Assembly (NCBI GenBank): GCA_964621525.1
Contig: CAZUMS010000006.1
Location: 1-64,000, forward strand
Length of the DNA stretch: 64,000 nt
Origin: CAZMGV01 sp964621525 [NCBI: uncultured bacterium]
GTDB taxonomy: Bacteria; JAGRBM01
Direction of reading: 5' to 3'
The position numbers were made by a program, and so were the translations under genes. Shown here one piece after another: positions 55,039 through 63,877 of the stretch (its first letter is position 1; every line of letters begins with the position of its first letter). The notes under the pieces are model-generated. The model made no database searches, was not told the origin of the DNA, and saw only the letters and a list, made by a program, of their open reading frames with translations.

Positions 55039-55554
55039 ATAGTTAGGAGTTTCACAAACTGAAGTCCGTCGTCCGGTACGAAATCTGGACAGAATTGTAA
55101 CCCATTATAATCATTAATGATATCAGAAAATTATGGGCCGGTTTCATCAAAAATCGGGCGAGCTGATGCGGATTCAGTTCTGGACCTGTGCATAAGTGCC
55201 GCAATGCTCCAAAATGGAGTTCGAAAAATGCTCAACCATGGAGCGATGCGCTATTTTGGGGCATTTCTGAAGCCTGGGGTGTCGCATAAGTGACGGAAAT
55301 GATTGACGCAGGGTGTTGGTACGGAACCTGCTAATAAAGAACCCAGTTATACCCCCAAGAGGAGGGGGAGCGTTTAAAACTTCAAGCAAACCCTGCCTGA
55401 GCAATAGTATCCTGCCAAGAAGCACCAGCTTCGCTGCAACGCTCCCTCTCCTGTCTCCCCCCCCCCTCTAAAACCGGCCGCCACCCTGCGGAAAAAACAG
55501 CGGAATAGTCCGCTTTATGTTTTTGCGGACCACGGGAGCCGGATCGGGGCCGTC
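55039..55554. other. 516-nt intergenic region without a called gene
   Basis: AT-richer than its surroundings. Seen: the palindrome ATCATTAATGAT (55110-55121); two related 17-18-mers, GCATAAGTGCCGCAATG (55190-55206) and GCATAAGTGACGGAAATG (55284-55301); a small hairpin CTCCA-AAA-TGGAG (55207-55219); and a run of ten C (55457-55466). An 83-codon open frame on the minus strand (55174-55425) has no ribosome site or family resemblance. It could be the remnant of an old mobile element, but I cannot show it. Confidence 0.5.
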
Positions 55555-56406
55555 TTAGAGAATCAGCGCGATGAATACGCCCTGGCCGTCGGGGGTGGCG
55601 GCCACATACTTGAGGGCACGGCCGGTGCCGAGCGACACGGGTCCGGACAGCGTCTCCGGCGGCAGGATGTCGGAGCGGACGCCCATCTGGGCGAGCCGGG
55701 CGACGACGTTGCCGGTGACGATGTTGCAGAACTCCTGCACGGCGTCCTGCCGGACGGCGGGGTCCTTGGGGTCGTAGAACTTGCCGAGAAGCTTCTCGCC
55801 CAGCTTGTGGGTCACGATCTCCGGAAGGCCGACGATGTAGGCGCACTTGATGCCGCCCTCGAACCGGATCAGCGAGGCGTTGCCGGGGGGCATGACCGAT
55901 CCGGTGATCCATTCGTTGCCGGTGATTTTCGTGTCGATGCCGCCCATGCGGAGCAGCATCTTCTGGGTCATGTCGATGAATACCCGTACCGTGTCGGTGA
56001 GCTGGAGTTCGCTCGGCACGGGGATGCCGCCCTGGATCTCGTAGATCTTCTGGTCTTCCTTGAACGCCTTGAGCGCCTCGTCCACGGCGGTGCGTGCGGC
56101 GAAGCCCTTCAGCACCACGGCGTCGCCCAGGTAAATGTGGTCGTTCTGCTGCATGAGGAGCAGCTCGTCCACCTGCTTGGCCGTCAGCAGGCTGAGGTCC
56201 ATGGCCGCCTGGCCGAACTTGAGGTCCTTCTGCTGCTGGAGCCGGTTGATCTGCGCGGACTGCTCCTTTGTCAGGTAGCCCTTCTTCACGGCGTAGTCGC
56301 CCAGCTTGAGGTTCTGCGCCTGCTGGAACTCGACGGCCTCCACGAGCTGCGCCGAGGTGATGAGCTGTCTCTCGAGCAGGAACTGTCCGAAGAACTTGAC
56401 ACCCAT
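55555..56406 (-). CDS. CheX-like chemotaxis phosphatase domain protein with N-terminal repeat region
   Basis: 283 residues. The C-terminal half fits the CheC/CheX fold: VRVFIDMTQKMLLRMGGIDT, TGSVMPPGNASLIRFEGGI and AVQEFCNIVTGNVVARLAQMG, the last being the E-x2-N type catalytic helix (E and N about 228 and 231). The N-terminal ~120 residues contain repeats like FGQFLLERQLITSAQLVEAV, KLGDYAVKKGYLTKEQSAQI and KFGQAAMDLSLLTAKQVDEL, which resemble the MshEN / type II secretion ATPase N-terminal nucleotide-binding motif. It may join a second-messenger sensor to CheY-P hydrolysis. Same operon direction as the CheY-like gene 34 nt upstream. Confidence 0.78.
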   Translation of the reverse strand: MGVKFFGQFLLERQLITSAQLVEAVEFQQAQNLKLGDYAVKKGYLTKEQSAQINRLQQQKDLKFGQAAMDLSLLTAKQVDELLLMQQNDHIYLGDAVVLKGFAARTAVDEALKAFKEDQKIYEIQGGIPVPSELQLTDTVRVFIDMTQKMLLRMGGIDTKITGNEWITGSVMPPGNASLIRFEGGIKCAYIVGLPEIVTHKLGEKLLGKFYDPKDPAVRQDAVQEFCNIVTGNVVARLAQMGVRSDILPPETLSGPVSLGTGRALKYVAATPDGQGVFIALIL

Positions 56407-56440
56407 TTGCGTTCCCTCCCTGGTTTCCGGTCCGTTCCCG

Positions 56441-56803
56441 TCAGAGCGACTGGAGGGTCTGCCGGATTTTCTCCGGCTCGAAGGGTTTTGCGATCACGTC
56501 CTTGGCGCCGACTTTGAGCGCCTCGACGACCTTGTCGCCCACGCCGCCGAGCGACGAGATCATGACGACCTTCGCGTTCTGGTCGAGCTGCAGGATGGCC
56601 CGGGTCGCCTGGAGCCCGTCCATCAGCGGCATTACGATGTCCATGCAGACGAGGTCCGGCGTGAGCGACTTGTACATCTTCACCGCCTCCGCGCCGTTCT
56701 TGGCGTGGCCGACGATTTCGAAGCCGCTAAGGCCGACGATGATGCTCTCGAGCTGCTTCGCCGTGGTGACAGAATCATCCACGAGCAGAACCCGTTTTCC
56801 CAT
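56441..56803 (-). CDS. CheY-like response regulator
   Basis: 120 residues, a lone receiver domain. LLVDDSVTTAKQL gives the acidic pair (Asp 9/10), PDLVCMDIVMPLMDG the phospho-acceptor (about 54), VMISSLGG the Thr/Ser position and DVIAKPFEPEKI the Lys (about 105). No output domain, so it acts by protein contact. The CheX-like gene downstream is likely to be its phosphatase. It shares the TTAKQLE start typical of CheY-type regulators placed with CheX. Confidence 0.92.
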   Translation of the reverse strand: MGKRVLLVDDSVTTAKQLESIIVGLSGFEIVGHAKNGAEAVKMYKSLTPDLVCMDIVMPLMDGLQATRAILQLDQNAKVVMISSLGGVGDKVVEALKVGAKDVIAKPFEPEKIRQTLQSL

Positions 56804-56939
56804 GAGCTCTTACCACCTTGCGAAAGTTCCGCCGGAAAAACCGGCAGCTGTTCCGAATGTGCACACTGTAGAACGGCCCGCGCGAAAGGGGCAATTCTTT
56901 CCGCAAGAAAGCGTGCCGCAGTGCGTGAAAAGAGGGATT

Positions 56940-57431
56940 TTACCGGCCGGCGGGCGCGGGCTCGCCGTACCCGCCCTGCGCGGCAATCTCGAGCGATTCC
57001 AGAATGTCGCGCCCCGACACCGAAACCGTCACGTTGACGGTACCGTCCGGAGTTTCGCTGAGCACGCGGGAGCTCTCGATACGCAGGTTGTCGCCGGCGC
57101 CGCGGGTCGCGGCCGAAGGATCGAGGCGGCATTTCGTGGCGGCCTCGACGAACAGCTTCCGGAGGGCGTCCCGCTGGGCCTCGCGCTCCACGGCGAACCG
57201 GTTGGCGGTCTCCGATTCGGGTTTCGCCCGGCCGGAAGATTCGTACGACCTCGAGGGATTGTACGCATCGCAGTTGAAGCGGCCCATGGCCTCGGCCCGC
57301 TGGTTACCGGTGTAGGCGAGGGCGGGGTCCTGTCGGCGGCCCTGTTCGTAGCGGCGGCGGCGGGAGGTGCAGCCCGAAGACGGCAGGGCGATCACGACGA
57401 TGGCGGCCAGGATCCAGAAATGACGGTGCAT
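56940..57431 (-). CDS. putative lipoprotein
   Basis: 163 residues. Hydrophobic N terminus WILAAIVVIALPSSGCTS with lipobox SSGC (Cys about 21). Mature part is polar and basic at first (RRRRYEQGRRQDP), with two further Cys (FNCDAY, TKCRLD) that could pair, and a beta-strand-like end (SRVLSETPDGTVNVTVSVSGRDI). No family recognised. It is the next gene after hisA on the same strand, 31 nt away, so it may be cotranscribed with the his operon although functionally unrelated. Confidence 0.65.
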   Translation of the reverse strand: MHRHFWILAAIVVIALPSSGCTSRRRRYEQGRRQDPALAYTGNQRAEAMGRFNCDAYNPSRSYESSGRAKPESETANRFAVEREAQRDALRKLFVEAATKCRLDPSAATRGAGDNLRIESSRVLSETPDGTVNVTVSVSGRDILESLEIAAQGGYGEPAPAGR

Positions 57432-57462
57432 GATACAGATTTCCTTGTTTGTTCCGGGCTGA

Positions 57463-58176
57463 TTATTCCGCGGCCTCGAGCGCGTCTTCCAGTGTGAACT
57501 TTCCTTCGTAGAGCGCCCGGCCGACGATCACCCCTTCGACGCCCTCGAGGGCCGAGAGCGCCCGGATGTCGCCGAGCGCCGCCACGCCGCCCGAGGCGAT
57601 CACGCGCCCGGTGCTCGCGGCAAGGGCGCCCGTCTGCTCCAGGTTCGGCCCCGTGAGCATGCCGTCCCGGGCGATATCCGTATAGATGACATGCGAGGCT
57701 CCGGCATCCAGCACCTTGCGGGCGAGCGACGAGGCGTCGGTGTCCGTCGTCTCGGTCCAGCCCTGCACGGCGACCTTGCCGTCCTTGGCATCGATGCCGG
57801 CGGCGACTCTGCCGGGGAACTTCCGGATGATGGCGAAGGCGGTTTCGGGCTCGCGCACGAGCAGCGACCCGAGGACAAGGCGCCTGACGCCCAGTTTCAG
57901 ATAACTCTCCGCCAGCTCCGGCGTCCGGATTCCGCCGCCGAGCTGCACCGGGACATGGCAGTCCTGCACGAGCCGCGCGATGAGGTCCCGGTTCACCGGG
58001 AGGCCGTCCTTGGCGCCGTCCAGATCCACCACATGGACCCACTCGGCGCCCCGGCGCACCCATTCGCGGGCCTGCGACACGGGGTCGGGGTTGTACACTT
58101 TCTCCCGGGCGTAATCGCCCTGGGTGAGCCGCACGCACTGTCCGCCGCGGATATCGATGGCCGGATAGACGATCAT
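57463..58176 (-). CDS. hisA: ProFAR isomerase
   Basis: 237 residues, (beta-alpha)8 barrel paralogous to HisF. Catalytic Asp in VYPAIDIRGGQCVRL (about 8) and Asp in VIYTDIARDGMLTG (about 131), phosphate loops QLGGGIRTPE and ASGGVAALGDI. Isomerises ProFAR to PRFAR, the substrate of HisF/HisH. Seven nt after hisH; last his gene of the operon here since hisF and hisIE are elsewhere. Confidence 0.96.
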   Translation of the reverse strand: MIVYPAIDIRGGQCVRLTQGDYAREKVYNPDPVSQAREWVRRGAEWVHVVDLDGAKDGLPVNRDLIARLVQDCHVPVQLGGGIRTPELAESYLKLGVRRLVLGSLLVREPETAFAIIRKFPGRVAAGIDAKDGKVAVQGWTETTDTDASSLARKVLDAGASHVIYTDIARDGMLTGPNLEQTGALAASTGRVIASGGVAALGDIRALSALEGVEGVIVGRALYEGKFTLEDALEAAE

Positions 58177-58183
58177 CAGCGTT

Positions 58184-58810
58184 CTAGACCGAGAGGAAAT
58201 TCTCCAGCAGCTTGAGGCCCGCCACCTGGCTCTTCTCCGGGTGGAACTGGGTCGCGTGCACGTTGTCCTTCGAGACGGAAGAGATGAAGTTCGTACCGTA
58301 GTCGGTGACGGTGGAAATCCACCCCTCGTTCTCGGGCGTTACGCGGGCGTAATAGGAATGGACGAAGTAGAAATACTCCTCCTGCGGAATCTTGTCGAAC
58401 AGGGGGGCTTCCTTCGTCTTGCGGATCGAATTCCAGCCCATGTGCGGAACCTTGAGCTGCGTGAACCGGGGGTCCGGGAACCGGACGACACGGCCGGGGA
58501 TCACGCCGAGCCCCTCCTTGCCGCCGTGCTCCTCGCTGAAATCGAACAGGATCTGGAGCCCCAGGCACAGACCGAGGTAGGGTGCGCCAGAAGCGATCTT
58601 CTCGCGGATCGGCCGGATCAGCCCGCGTGAGGTAAGCGTGTCCATGCAGTCGTCGAAGGCGCCCTGGCCCGGCAGGACGATGCGGTCGGCCGCGGCCACC
58701 CCGGCCTCGTCGCTGGTGACATTCACCGTGGCGCCAGAGGTCTCGAGCGCCTTCACGACGCTGCCCAGGTTTCCGCGGCCGTAATCGATGACGGTGACGT
58801 TTTTCGCCAT
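58184..58810 (-). CDS. hisH: imidazole glycerol phosphate synthase glutaminase subunit
   Basis: 208 residues, class I glutamine amidotransferase. Nucleophile Cys in YLGLCLGLQILFD (about 84), His and Glu in VHATQFHPEKSQVAG (about 188-190), oxyanion/tunnel loop LPGQGAFDDCM. Provides ammonia to HisF. Spacing of 5 nt after hisB. Confidence 0.96.
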   Translation of the reverse strand: MAKNVTVIDYGRGNLGSVVKALETSGATVNVTSDEAGVAAADRIVLPGQGAFDDCMDTLTSRGLIRPIREKIASGAPYLGLCLGLQILFDFSEEHGGKEGLGVIPGRVVRFPDPRFTQLKVPHMGWNSIRKTKEAPLFDKIPQEEYFYFVHSYYARVTPENEGWISTVTDYGTNFISSVSKDNVHATQFHPEKSQVAGLKLLENFLSV

Positions 58811-58815
58811 GCCGG

Positions 58816-59433
58816 TCAGAGCGTTCCCTTCGTCGAGGCGAGCCCGTCCCGGCTGCGGCTCACGGCCGCCTTCAGGGCGCGGGCGAAGGACTTGAACAGC
58901 GCCTCCACCATGTGGTGGCGGTTCTCTCCGTAGCGCACCGTGAGGTGCAGCGTCGAGAGCGAGTGGTTCGAGAACGACTGGAAGAAGTGCGGGACCATTT
59001 CCACGTCGAAGTTGCCGATCTTTCCCGGCGGGACCGTTCCGTTGAAAACCGTGTGCGGGCGTCCCGAGAGGTCCACGACCGTCTCGCAGCAGGCCTCGTC
59101 CAGCGGCGCGACGAAGTAGCCGAACCGCTGGATCCCGGTCTTGTCGCCCACGGCGTCGCGGAACGCGGTACCCAGGCAGATCGCCACGTCTTCCACCGTG
59201 TGGTGCGCATCGACCTCGACGTCGCCCGCGGCTTTTACCGTGAGGTCGAACGATCCGTGGACGGCGAGTTGCGCCAGCATGTGCGAGAGGAACGGCACGG
59301 GCGTATCGATCTCGTAGCGGCCCGTTCCGTCGAGGGAGATCGACAGCTCGATCTCCGTTTCCTTCGTCTTGCGGGAAATGGATCCCGACCGTGCAGCCGG
59401 CTTCGCCGGCGTATTGGGCTTCCGTGTGGCCAT
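58816..59433 (-). CDS. hisB: imidazoleglycerol-phosphate dehydratase
   Basis: 205 residues, monofunctional dehydratase (no histidinol phosphatase domain fused). Manganese-binding repeats VDAHHTVEDVAI (about 78) and NRHHMVEALFKSF (about 178), and PFLSHMLAQLAVHGSFDL. A 20-residue Pro/Ala/Ser/Thr N-terminal extension precedes the conserved RKTKETEIEL. The histidinol-phosphatase step must be supplied by another gene, not seen in the window. Confidence 0.95.
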   Translation of the reverse strand: MATRKPNTPAKPAARSGSISRKTKETEIELSISLDGTGRYEIDTPVPFLSHMLAQLAVHGSFDLTVKAAGDVEVDAHHTVEDVAICLGTAFRDAVGDKTGIQRFGYFVAPLDEACCETVVDLSGRPHTVFNGTVPPGKIGNFDVEMVPHFFQSFSNHSLSTLHLTVRYGENRHHMVEALFKSFARALKAAVSRSRDGLASTKGTL

Positions 59434-59437
59434 AGTT

Positions 59438-60526
59438 TCAGTCCAGTAGGGCCTCGAGGGCCTTCAGCAGCGCCGTGTTCTCCGCCGGTGTTCCGACGGT
59501 GATTCTCAGACAGCCGTCCAGCCGTCCCGGCCGGCTCAGGTTGCGGATCAGGATACCCCTCCGGCGCAGGCTATCCCATAGGGTAACCGGATCTTCCCCG
59601 AGGAGGCGCACCAGGATGAAATTCGCCTCGCTGGGATAGACCGTGAGTGACTTGTACCGCCGGAGGGCGGCGTAGAGCCGGTCCCGCTCGGAAATCACCT
59701 TCGACACGTTCGCGTCGATGGTTTTCGCGTTCCGGAAGGCGAGTTCAGCGATCTTCAGGTTCATGCCGCCGATGTTGTAGGGCAGGCGCACCCGCTCCAG
59801 CCGCTCGGCGACGCCCTCGCTGCAAAGGGCCATGCCGAAGCGCGCCGTGGCAAAGCCCACTTTCGAGAGGGTCTTCATCACGACCAGGTTCGGATACCGC
59901 GAAAGGCGGTCCACCCAGCTCGAATCGGCGAAGTCGCCGTATGCCTCGTCCACGACGACGATGGCGCCTGAATCCTCGAGCAGCCACTTTACCGTGTCCG
60001 GGTCGAAACAGTTGCCCGTCGGGTTGTTCGGCATGGCGAGGAACACGGCGTTCACCGGCTGGCGGACGATGGCCCGGGCCACGTCTGCAAGTTCCAGGTC
60101 GAACTCCTCGTCCGTCTCGACACTGACGACGTCGTAACCGTGGCTTTTGGCGATGATCCCGAACATGGAAAACGTCGGCTGCGGGATCAGGATGCGCGGC
60201 CTGGAGCGCGAAGCGCCCGCAAACGTGTCCAGAACGAGACCGATCAGTTCGTCCGAACCGTTCCCGAGCACCACACGGGTGTCTTTCGGTGCCCGGTACC
60301 GTTTCAGAATCGATTTCTTCAGCGCCACCGGGTTCATTTCCGGGTAGCGGTTCAGGGGCACCCGCTGGAGCTCGGCGGCGAGCTGCGCCCTCAGCCGGAA
60401 GGGAAGGTCGTAGGGCAGCTCGTTCGCATCGAGGCGGATCTTCGCCGTGGCTGCGGGGACATGGTAGCCCTTCATTTCCTCCACTTCCGGGCGGACAAGA
60501 TCGCGGTACCGGGAGGGCAGCTTCAT
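59438..60526 (-). CDS. hisC: histidinol-phosphate aminotransferase
   Basis: 362 residues, fold-type I PLP enzyme. Schiff-base Lys in VVMKTLSKVGFATARFGM (about 222), PLP-binding Asp/Tyr in VVVDEAYGDFAD, and substrate loop LDANELPYDLP at the N terminus. Ordinary length. Its ATG overlaps the hisD stop (TCAT on the plus strand, 60523-60526), so translation is coupled. Confidence 0.95.
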   Translation of the reverse strand: MKLPSRYRDLVRPEVEEMKGYHVPAATAKIRLDANELPYDLPFRLRAQLAAELQRVPLNRYPEMNPVALKKSILKRYRAPKDTRVVLGNGSDELIGLVLDTFAGASRSRPRILIPQPTFSMFGIIAKSHGYDVVSVETDEEFDLELADVARAIVRQPVNAVFLAMPNNPTGNCFDPDTVKWLLEDSGAIVVVDEAYGDFADSSWVDRLSRYPNLVVMKTLSKVGFATARFGMALCSEGVAERLERVRLPYNIGGMNLKIAELAFRNAKTIDANVSKVISERDRLYAALRRYKSLTVYPSEANFILVRLLGEDPVTLWDSLRRRGILIRNLSRPGRLDGCLRITVGTPAENTALLKALEALLD

Positions 60527-61962
60527 TTCTTCTTCTTTCCCTTTCCAGGACGCGGCTTCAGCCGGACGACCTCGGCGAGCGGGCCGCTGGCGGACGAGAT
60601 CTTCCTCGGCTTGCCGCGAAACCGGAACACGCGGCCCTTCGATTCGGCTCCCGGCGGAGGCCGCGGAACCGGAGGCGCCGACAGCCGGATCTCCACCGAA
60701 CGGGCGTGTTCATAAAGGCCTTCGGCCTTCGCGAGCGCCACGATCGAGGGTCCGAGCGCTTTCAGCGCCTTGTCCGGCGTCGAAACGATGCTCGTACGCT
60801 TTAGGAACGTCCCGACACCGAGAGGTCCGGAGAAGCTCGCGGCGCCGCCCGTGGGCAGCACGTGGTTCGACCCGGCGAGGTAGTCGCCCATGGCTTCGGG
60901 CGTCGTGCGGCCCAGGAAGATCGCCCCGGCGTTTTTCACATGGCGGGCGAGGCCTTCCGGCTTTCGCACCATGATCTCGACGTGCTCGGGGGCGAGTTCG
61001 TTGGTGATCTCGATCGCTTCGGCGAGCGAATCCACGAGGATGATCATGCCGCGCCCCGGAACCGACTTCTCGAGCACGGCCCGGCGCTCGGACGCTTCGA
61101 CGGCGCGGATCGTCTCCGCCTGCACGAGCCGGGCGAGCCTGTCCGAATCGGTGATGAGAACTGCCGCCGCCAGCTCGTCGTGCTCGGCCTGCGAGAGCAG
61201 GTCGGCGACGATCTCGGCGGGGTTGGCGGAGCCGTCGGCGATAACCACCACTTCGGAGGGCCCCGCAATGGAATCGATGCCCACGCGTCCATAGAGCTGG
61301 CGCTTGGCTTCGGCCACGAAGGCGTTTCCGGGGCCGACGATGACAGGGCATTTCGGCACGGTGGGCGTCCCGAGCGCGAGCGCGGCGACAGCCTGCGCTC
61401 CGCCGAACCGGAACAGCCGGTCCACGCCCGCGATGGCGCACGCGGCCAGCACCACCGGGCTCGTCTCGAGAGAGGCGCCCGGCGAGGTGGCGACGATCTC
61501 CCTCACCCCGGCGACGCGGGCGGGGATCACGTTCATGAGCACGGTCGAGGGATAGGCGGCCTTGCCGCCGGGGATATACACCCCGGCACGTGTGACCGGC
61601 TCCACCCGCATCTCGAGCCGGGAGCCCAGCTTGTCCGTGAAAACGTAACCTGTCTGGACCTGCCGGCGGTGATACGCCTCGATGCGTTCGCGGGCGAGTT
61701 TCAGCGCCTTCAGCACTCCGGGGTCGAGACGTGAGACGGCCTTCTCGAAGTCCGCCCTGGGCACCTCGACCGGTTCTCCGCGTTTCACACGGTCGAACCT
61801 CTCCGCATAGTCCAAGAGGGCCTCGTCGCGGCGGCTCTCCACGTCGGCGATGATCTTCTGCACGGCGGACATGAGCTGGCCGTCCGGCGCGCCACCGGAG
61901 GGGCGCAGCCGGGCGAGCCGTTCCCGGCAGCTGCCGGTTCCGCTGTTGAAGATTCCGATCAT
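60523..61962 (-). CDS. hisD: histidinol dehydrogenase with basic C-terminal extension
   Basis: 479 residues; typical HisD is about 430. The Zn enzyme oxidises histidinol to histidine with two NAD. Core motifs: VYIPGGKAAYPSTVLMNVIPA, GNAFVAEAKRQLYG, DSIAGPSEVVVIAD, SQAEHDELAAAVLIT, and the catalytic Glu/His stretch NELAPEHVEIM and SNHVLPTGGAASFSGPLGV. After the core (about residue 430) there is a tail with VPRPPPGAESKGRVFRFRG and KPGKGKKKK-type Lys/Arg clusters not usual in HisD. Start ATGA-overlaps the hisG stop. Confidence 0.95.
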   Translation of the reverse strand: MIGIFNSGTGSCRERLARLRPSGGAPDGQLMSAVQKIIADVESRRDEALLDYAERFDRVKRGEPVEVPRADFEKAVSRLDPGVLKALKLARERIEAYHRRQVQTGYVFTDKLGSRLEMRVEPVTRAGVYIPGGKAAYPSTVLMNVIPARVAGVREIVATSPGASLETSPVVLAACAIAGVDRLFRFGGAQAVAALALGTPTVPKCPVIVGPGNAFVAEAKRQLYGRVGIDSIAGPSEVVVIADGSANPAEIVADLLSQAEHDELAAAVLITDSDRLARLVQAETIRAVEASERRAVLEKSVPGRGMIILVDSLAEAIEITNELAPEHVEIMVRKPEGLARHVKNAGAIFLGRTTPEAMGDYLAGSNHVLPTGGAASFSGPLGVGTFLKRTSIVSTPDKALKALGPSIVALAKAEGLYEHARSVEIRLSAPPVPRPPPGAESKGRVFRFRGKPRKISSASGPLAEVVRLKPRPGKGKKKK

Positions 61963-62594
61963 GGGCGGGCGAGTCCCCCGATCTTCTCGGCGAGGGAGCG
62001 CACCTCGCGCGGATTCATCTTGAGGGCGGCGGGGTTAGCCACCAGCCGGCAGGTGGATTCGAGGATCACGTGGTCTTCCACGAGGCCGTTGGCCTTCAGG
62101 GTGCTGCCCGTGGAAACGAGATCGCAGATCCGGTCGGCGAGGCCCACGAGCGGGGCGAGTTCCACCGAACCGTAGAGCTTCACGATCTCCGCCCGGCGGC
62201 CCTGCCGGTTCAGGTAGTCCGCGGTGAGGTTCACGTATTTCGTCGCCACCCGGATCGGCTCGTCGGGGTTCATCCTGAGGAACGGCACGTCGCCCTTCTT
62301 CATCGCCAGCGACAGGCGGCAGAATCCGATGCCGAGGTCGAACAGCTCGAACAGCTTCGAGCCGCCTTCCAGCAGCACGTCCTTGCCGACGATGCCGAGT
62401 TCGGCGGCTCCCGATTCGACGTAGGTCGGTACGTCCTGCGAGCGCACGACGAGGAGCCTGAGGCCTGCCTTCGGAAAGGCGTGGATCAGCGAGCGGCTCT
62501 CCGCTTTCACCTGTGCGGCGTCGAGGCCGAGCGGCTTCAGGAGTCCGAGGCTCTCCTCGAACACGCGTCCCTTGGCGACTGCTACCGTAATCAT
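61959..62594 (-). CDS. hisG: ATP phosphoribosyltransferase, short form
   Basis: 211 residues from ATG 62594, the short HisG-S type that lacks the C-terminal regulatory domain. MITVAVAKGRVFEESLGLL at the N terminus, LRLLVVRSQDVPTYVESGAAELGIVGKDVL, VATKYVNLTADYL, YGSVELAPLVGLADRICDLVSTGSTL. Catalyses the first, committed step. HisG-S usually needs the HisZ regulatory subunit; no hisZ is in the window. ATGA overlap (62591-62594) with the murA stop. Confidence 0.95.
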   Translation of the reverse strand: MITVAVAKGRVFEESLGLLKPLGLDAAQVKAESRSLIHAFPKAGLRLLVVRSQDVPTYVESGAAELGIVGKDVLLEGGSKLFELFDLGIGFCRLSLAMKKGDVPFLRMNPDEPIRVATKYVNLTADYLNRQGRRAEIVKLYGSVELAPLVGLADRICDLVSTGSTLKANGLVEDHVILESTCRLVANPAALKMNPREVRSLAEKIGGLARP

Positions 62595-63877
62595 GCGAGT
62601 TTCCGTTCCGGCCACCGGCCCGCGAACCGTTCGATCATCGCGCCGAGCCCCGAGAGTTTCTTTTCGAGGCCGTCGTAGCCCCGGTCCAGGTGATAGATGC
62701 GGTCGATCACGGTTTCGCCCTCGGCCGCGAGCGCCGCCACGACGAGTCCCGCCGACGCCCTGAGGTCGGTCGCCATGACGGGGGCGCTCGTCAGCTTCTC
62801 GACGCCCTTCACCACGGCGACGTTGCCCTTGATCCGGATATCGGCGCCCATGCGCACCAGTTCCTGCACATGCATGAACCGGTTCTCGAACACGTTCTCC
62901 GAGATGATCGATGTGCCGTCGGCGACGGTCATGAGCGCCATGTACTGCGCCTGCATGTCGGTCGCGAAGCCGGGGAAGGGCTGCGTGTCGATGTCGGCGG
63001 ATTTCAGCGACCGTGCGCCGCCCGGCACGCGGACGCGGAGCGTGCGACCGCTCTCCTCGATCTGCACGCCGCTCTCCCTGAGCTTGGCGATGAGCGCGCC
63101 CGAGTGTTCGGGCACGGCGTCCTCCAGGGTCACGTCGCCGCCGGTGATCGCCGCCGCCGTGATGAGCGTGCCGGTTTCGATCCGGTCGGGCATGACGGCC
63201 CGGCGGAACGGACGCAGGTCCCTCGCGCCTGTGACGGTAATCGTCTCCGCGCCCGCCCCCGTGATGGACACGCCCATCGAGACGAGGACCTCGGCGAGCT
63301 CCACCACTTCCGGTTCCCGGGCGCAGTTGGACAGCTCCGTCGTTCCTTCGGCGCACGCGGCGGCCATGAGGGCGTTCTCGGTTCCGGTGACGGTCTGGAT
63401 GTCGAAAGTGAACTTCGCGCCCCTGAGGCGTTTCGCCTCGGCGATCACGTAGCCGTGTTCCACCGTGATCGAGGCACCGAGCGCCTCGAGGACCTTCAGG
63501 TGCTGGTCGATGGGCCGCGCGCCGATGGCGCAGCCGCCGGGCAGCGAGATCTTTGCCCGGCCGAACCGGCTGACGAGCGGGCCCAGCACGACGACCGACG
63601 CCCGCATGGTCTTGACGAGATCGTAAGGCGCCTCGAAGGTCTTCACCCGCGAGGCGTCGATGCGTACGGCACTGCCCGACCGCTCGACGCCGCAGCCCAT
63701 GAACTCGAGCAGCCGGCCCATGGTGCGGACGTCGGCGAGCTGCGGCGTGTTGTCGAGCTCGCTGGTGCCGCCGCCGAGCAGGGCGCAGGCCATGAGCGGA
63801 AGCGCGGAGTTCTTCGCCCCGGACACGCGCACGGTGCCGCGGAGCTGGGCTCCGCCCCTGATGAGGAATTTATCCAC
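62591..63877 (-). CDS. murA: UDP-N-acetylglucosamine 1-carboxyvinyltransferase
   Basis: 428 residues, GTG start 63877. MDKFLIRGGAQLRGTVRVSGAKNSALPLMA written here as the GGAQLRG...SGAKNSALPL N terminus, active-site Cys in SLPGGCAIGARPIDQHLK (about 115-120, fosfomycin-sensitive Cys form), ATDLRASAGLVVAALAAEG near the C terminus and IERFAGRWPE. First committed step of peptidoglycan synthesis. Its start overlaps the end of prmC, and its stop overlaps hisG, so one transcript probably spans prmC-murA-his genes. Confidence 0.96.
   Translation of the reverse strand: MDKFLIRGGAQLRGTVRVSGAKNSALPLMACALLGGGTSELDNTPQLADVRTMGRLLEFMGCGVERSGSAVRIDASRVKTFEAPYDLVKTMRASVVVLGPLVSRFGRAKISLPGGCAIGARPIDQHLKVLEALGASITVEHGYVIAEAKRLRGAKFTFDIQTVTGTENALMAAACAEGTTELSNCAREPEVVELAEVLVSMGVSITGAGAETITVTGARDLRPFRRAVMPDRIETGTLITAAAITGGDVTLEDAVPEHSGALIAKLRESGVQIEESGRTLRVRVPGGARSLKSADIDTQPFPGFATDMQAQYMALMTVADGTSIISENVFENRFMHVQELVRMGADIRIKGNVAVVKGVEKLTSAPVMATDLRASAGLVVAALAAEGETVIDRIYHLDRGYDGLEKKLSGLGAMIERFAGRWPERKLA

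Noticed and set aside
55174-55425. 83-codon minus-strand frame
   Set aside because: No family resemblance, no ribosome site; contains the imperfect repeats of the intergenic island.
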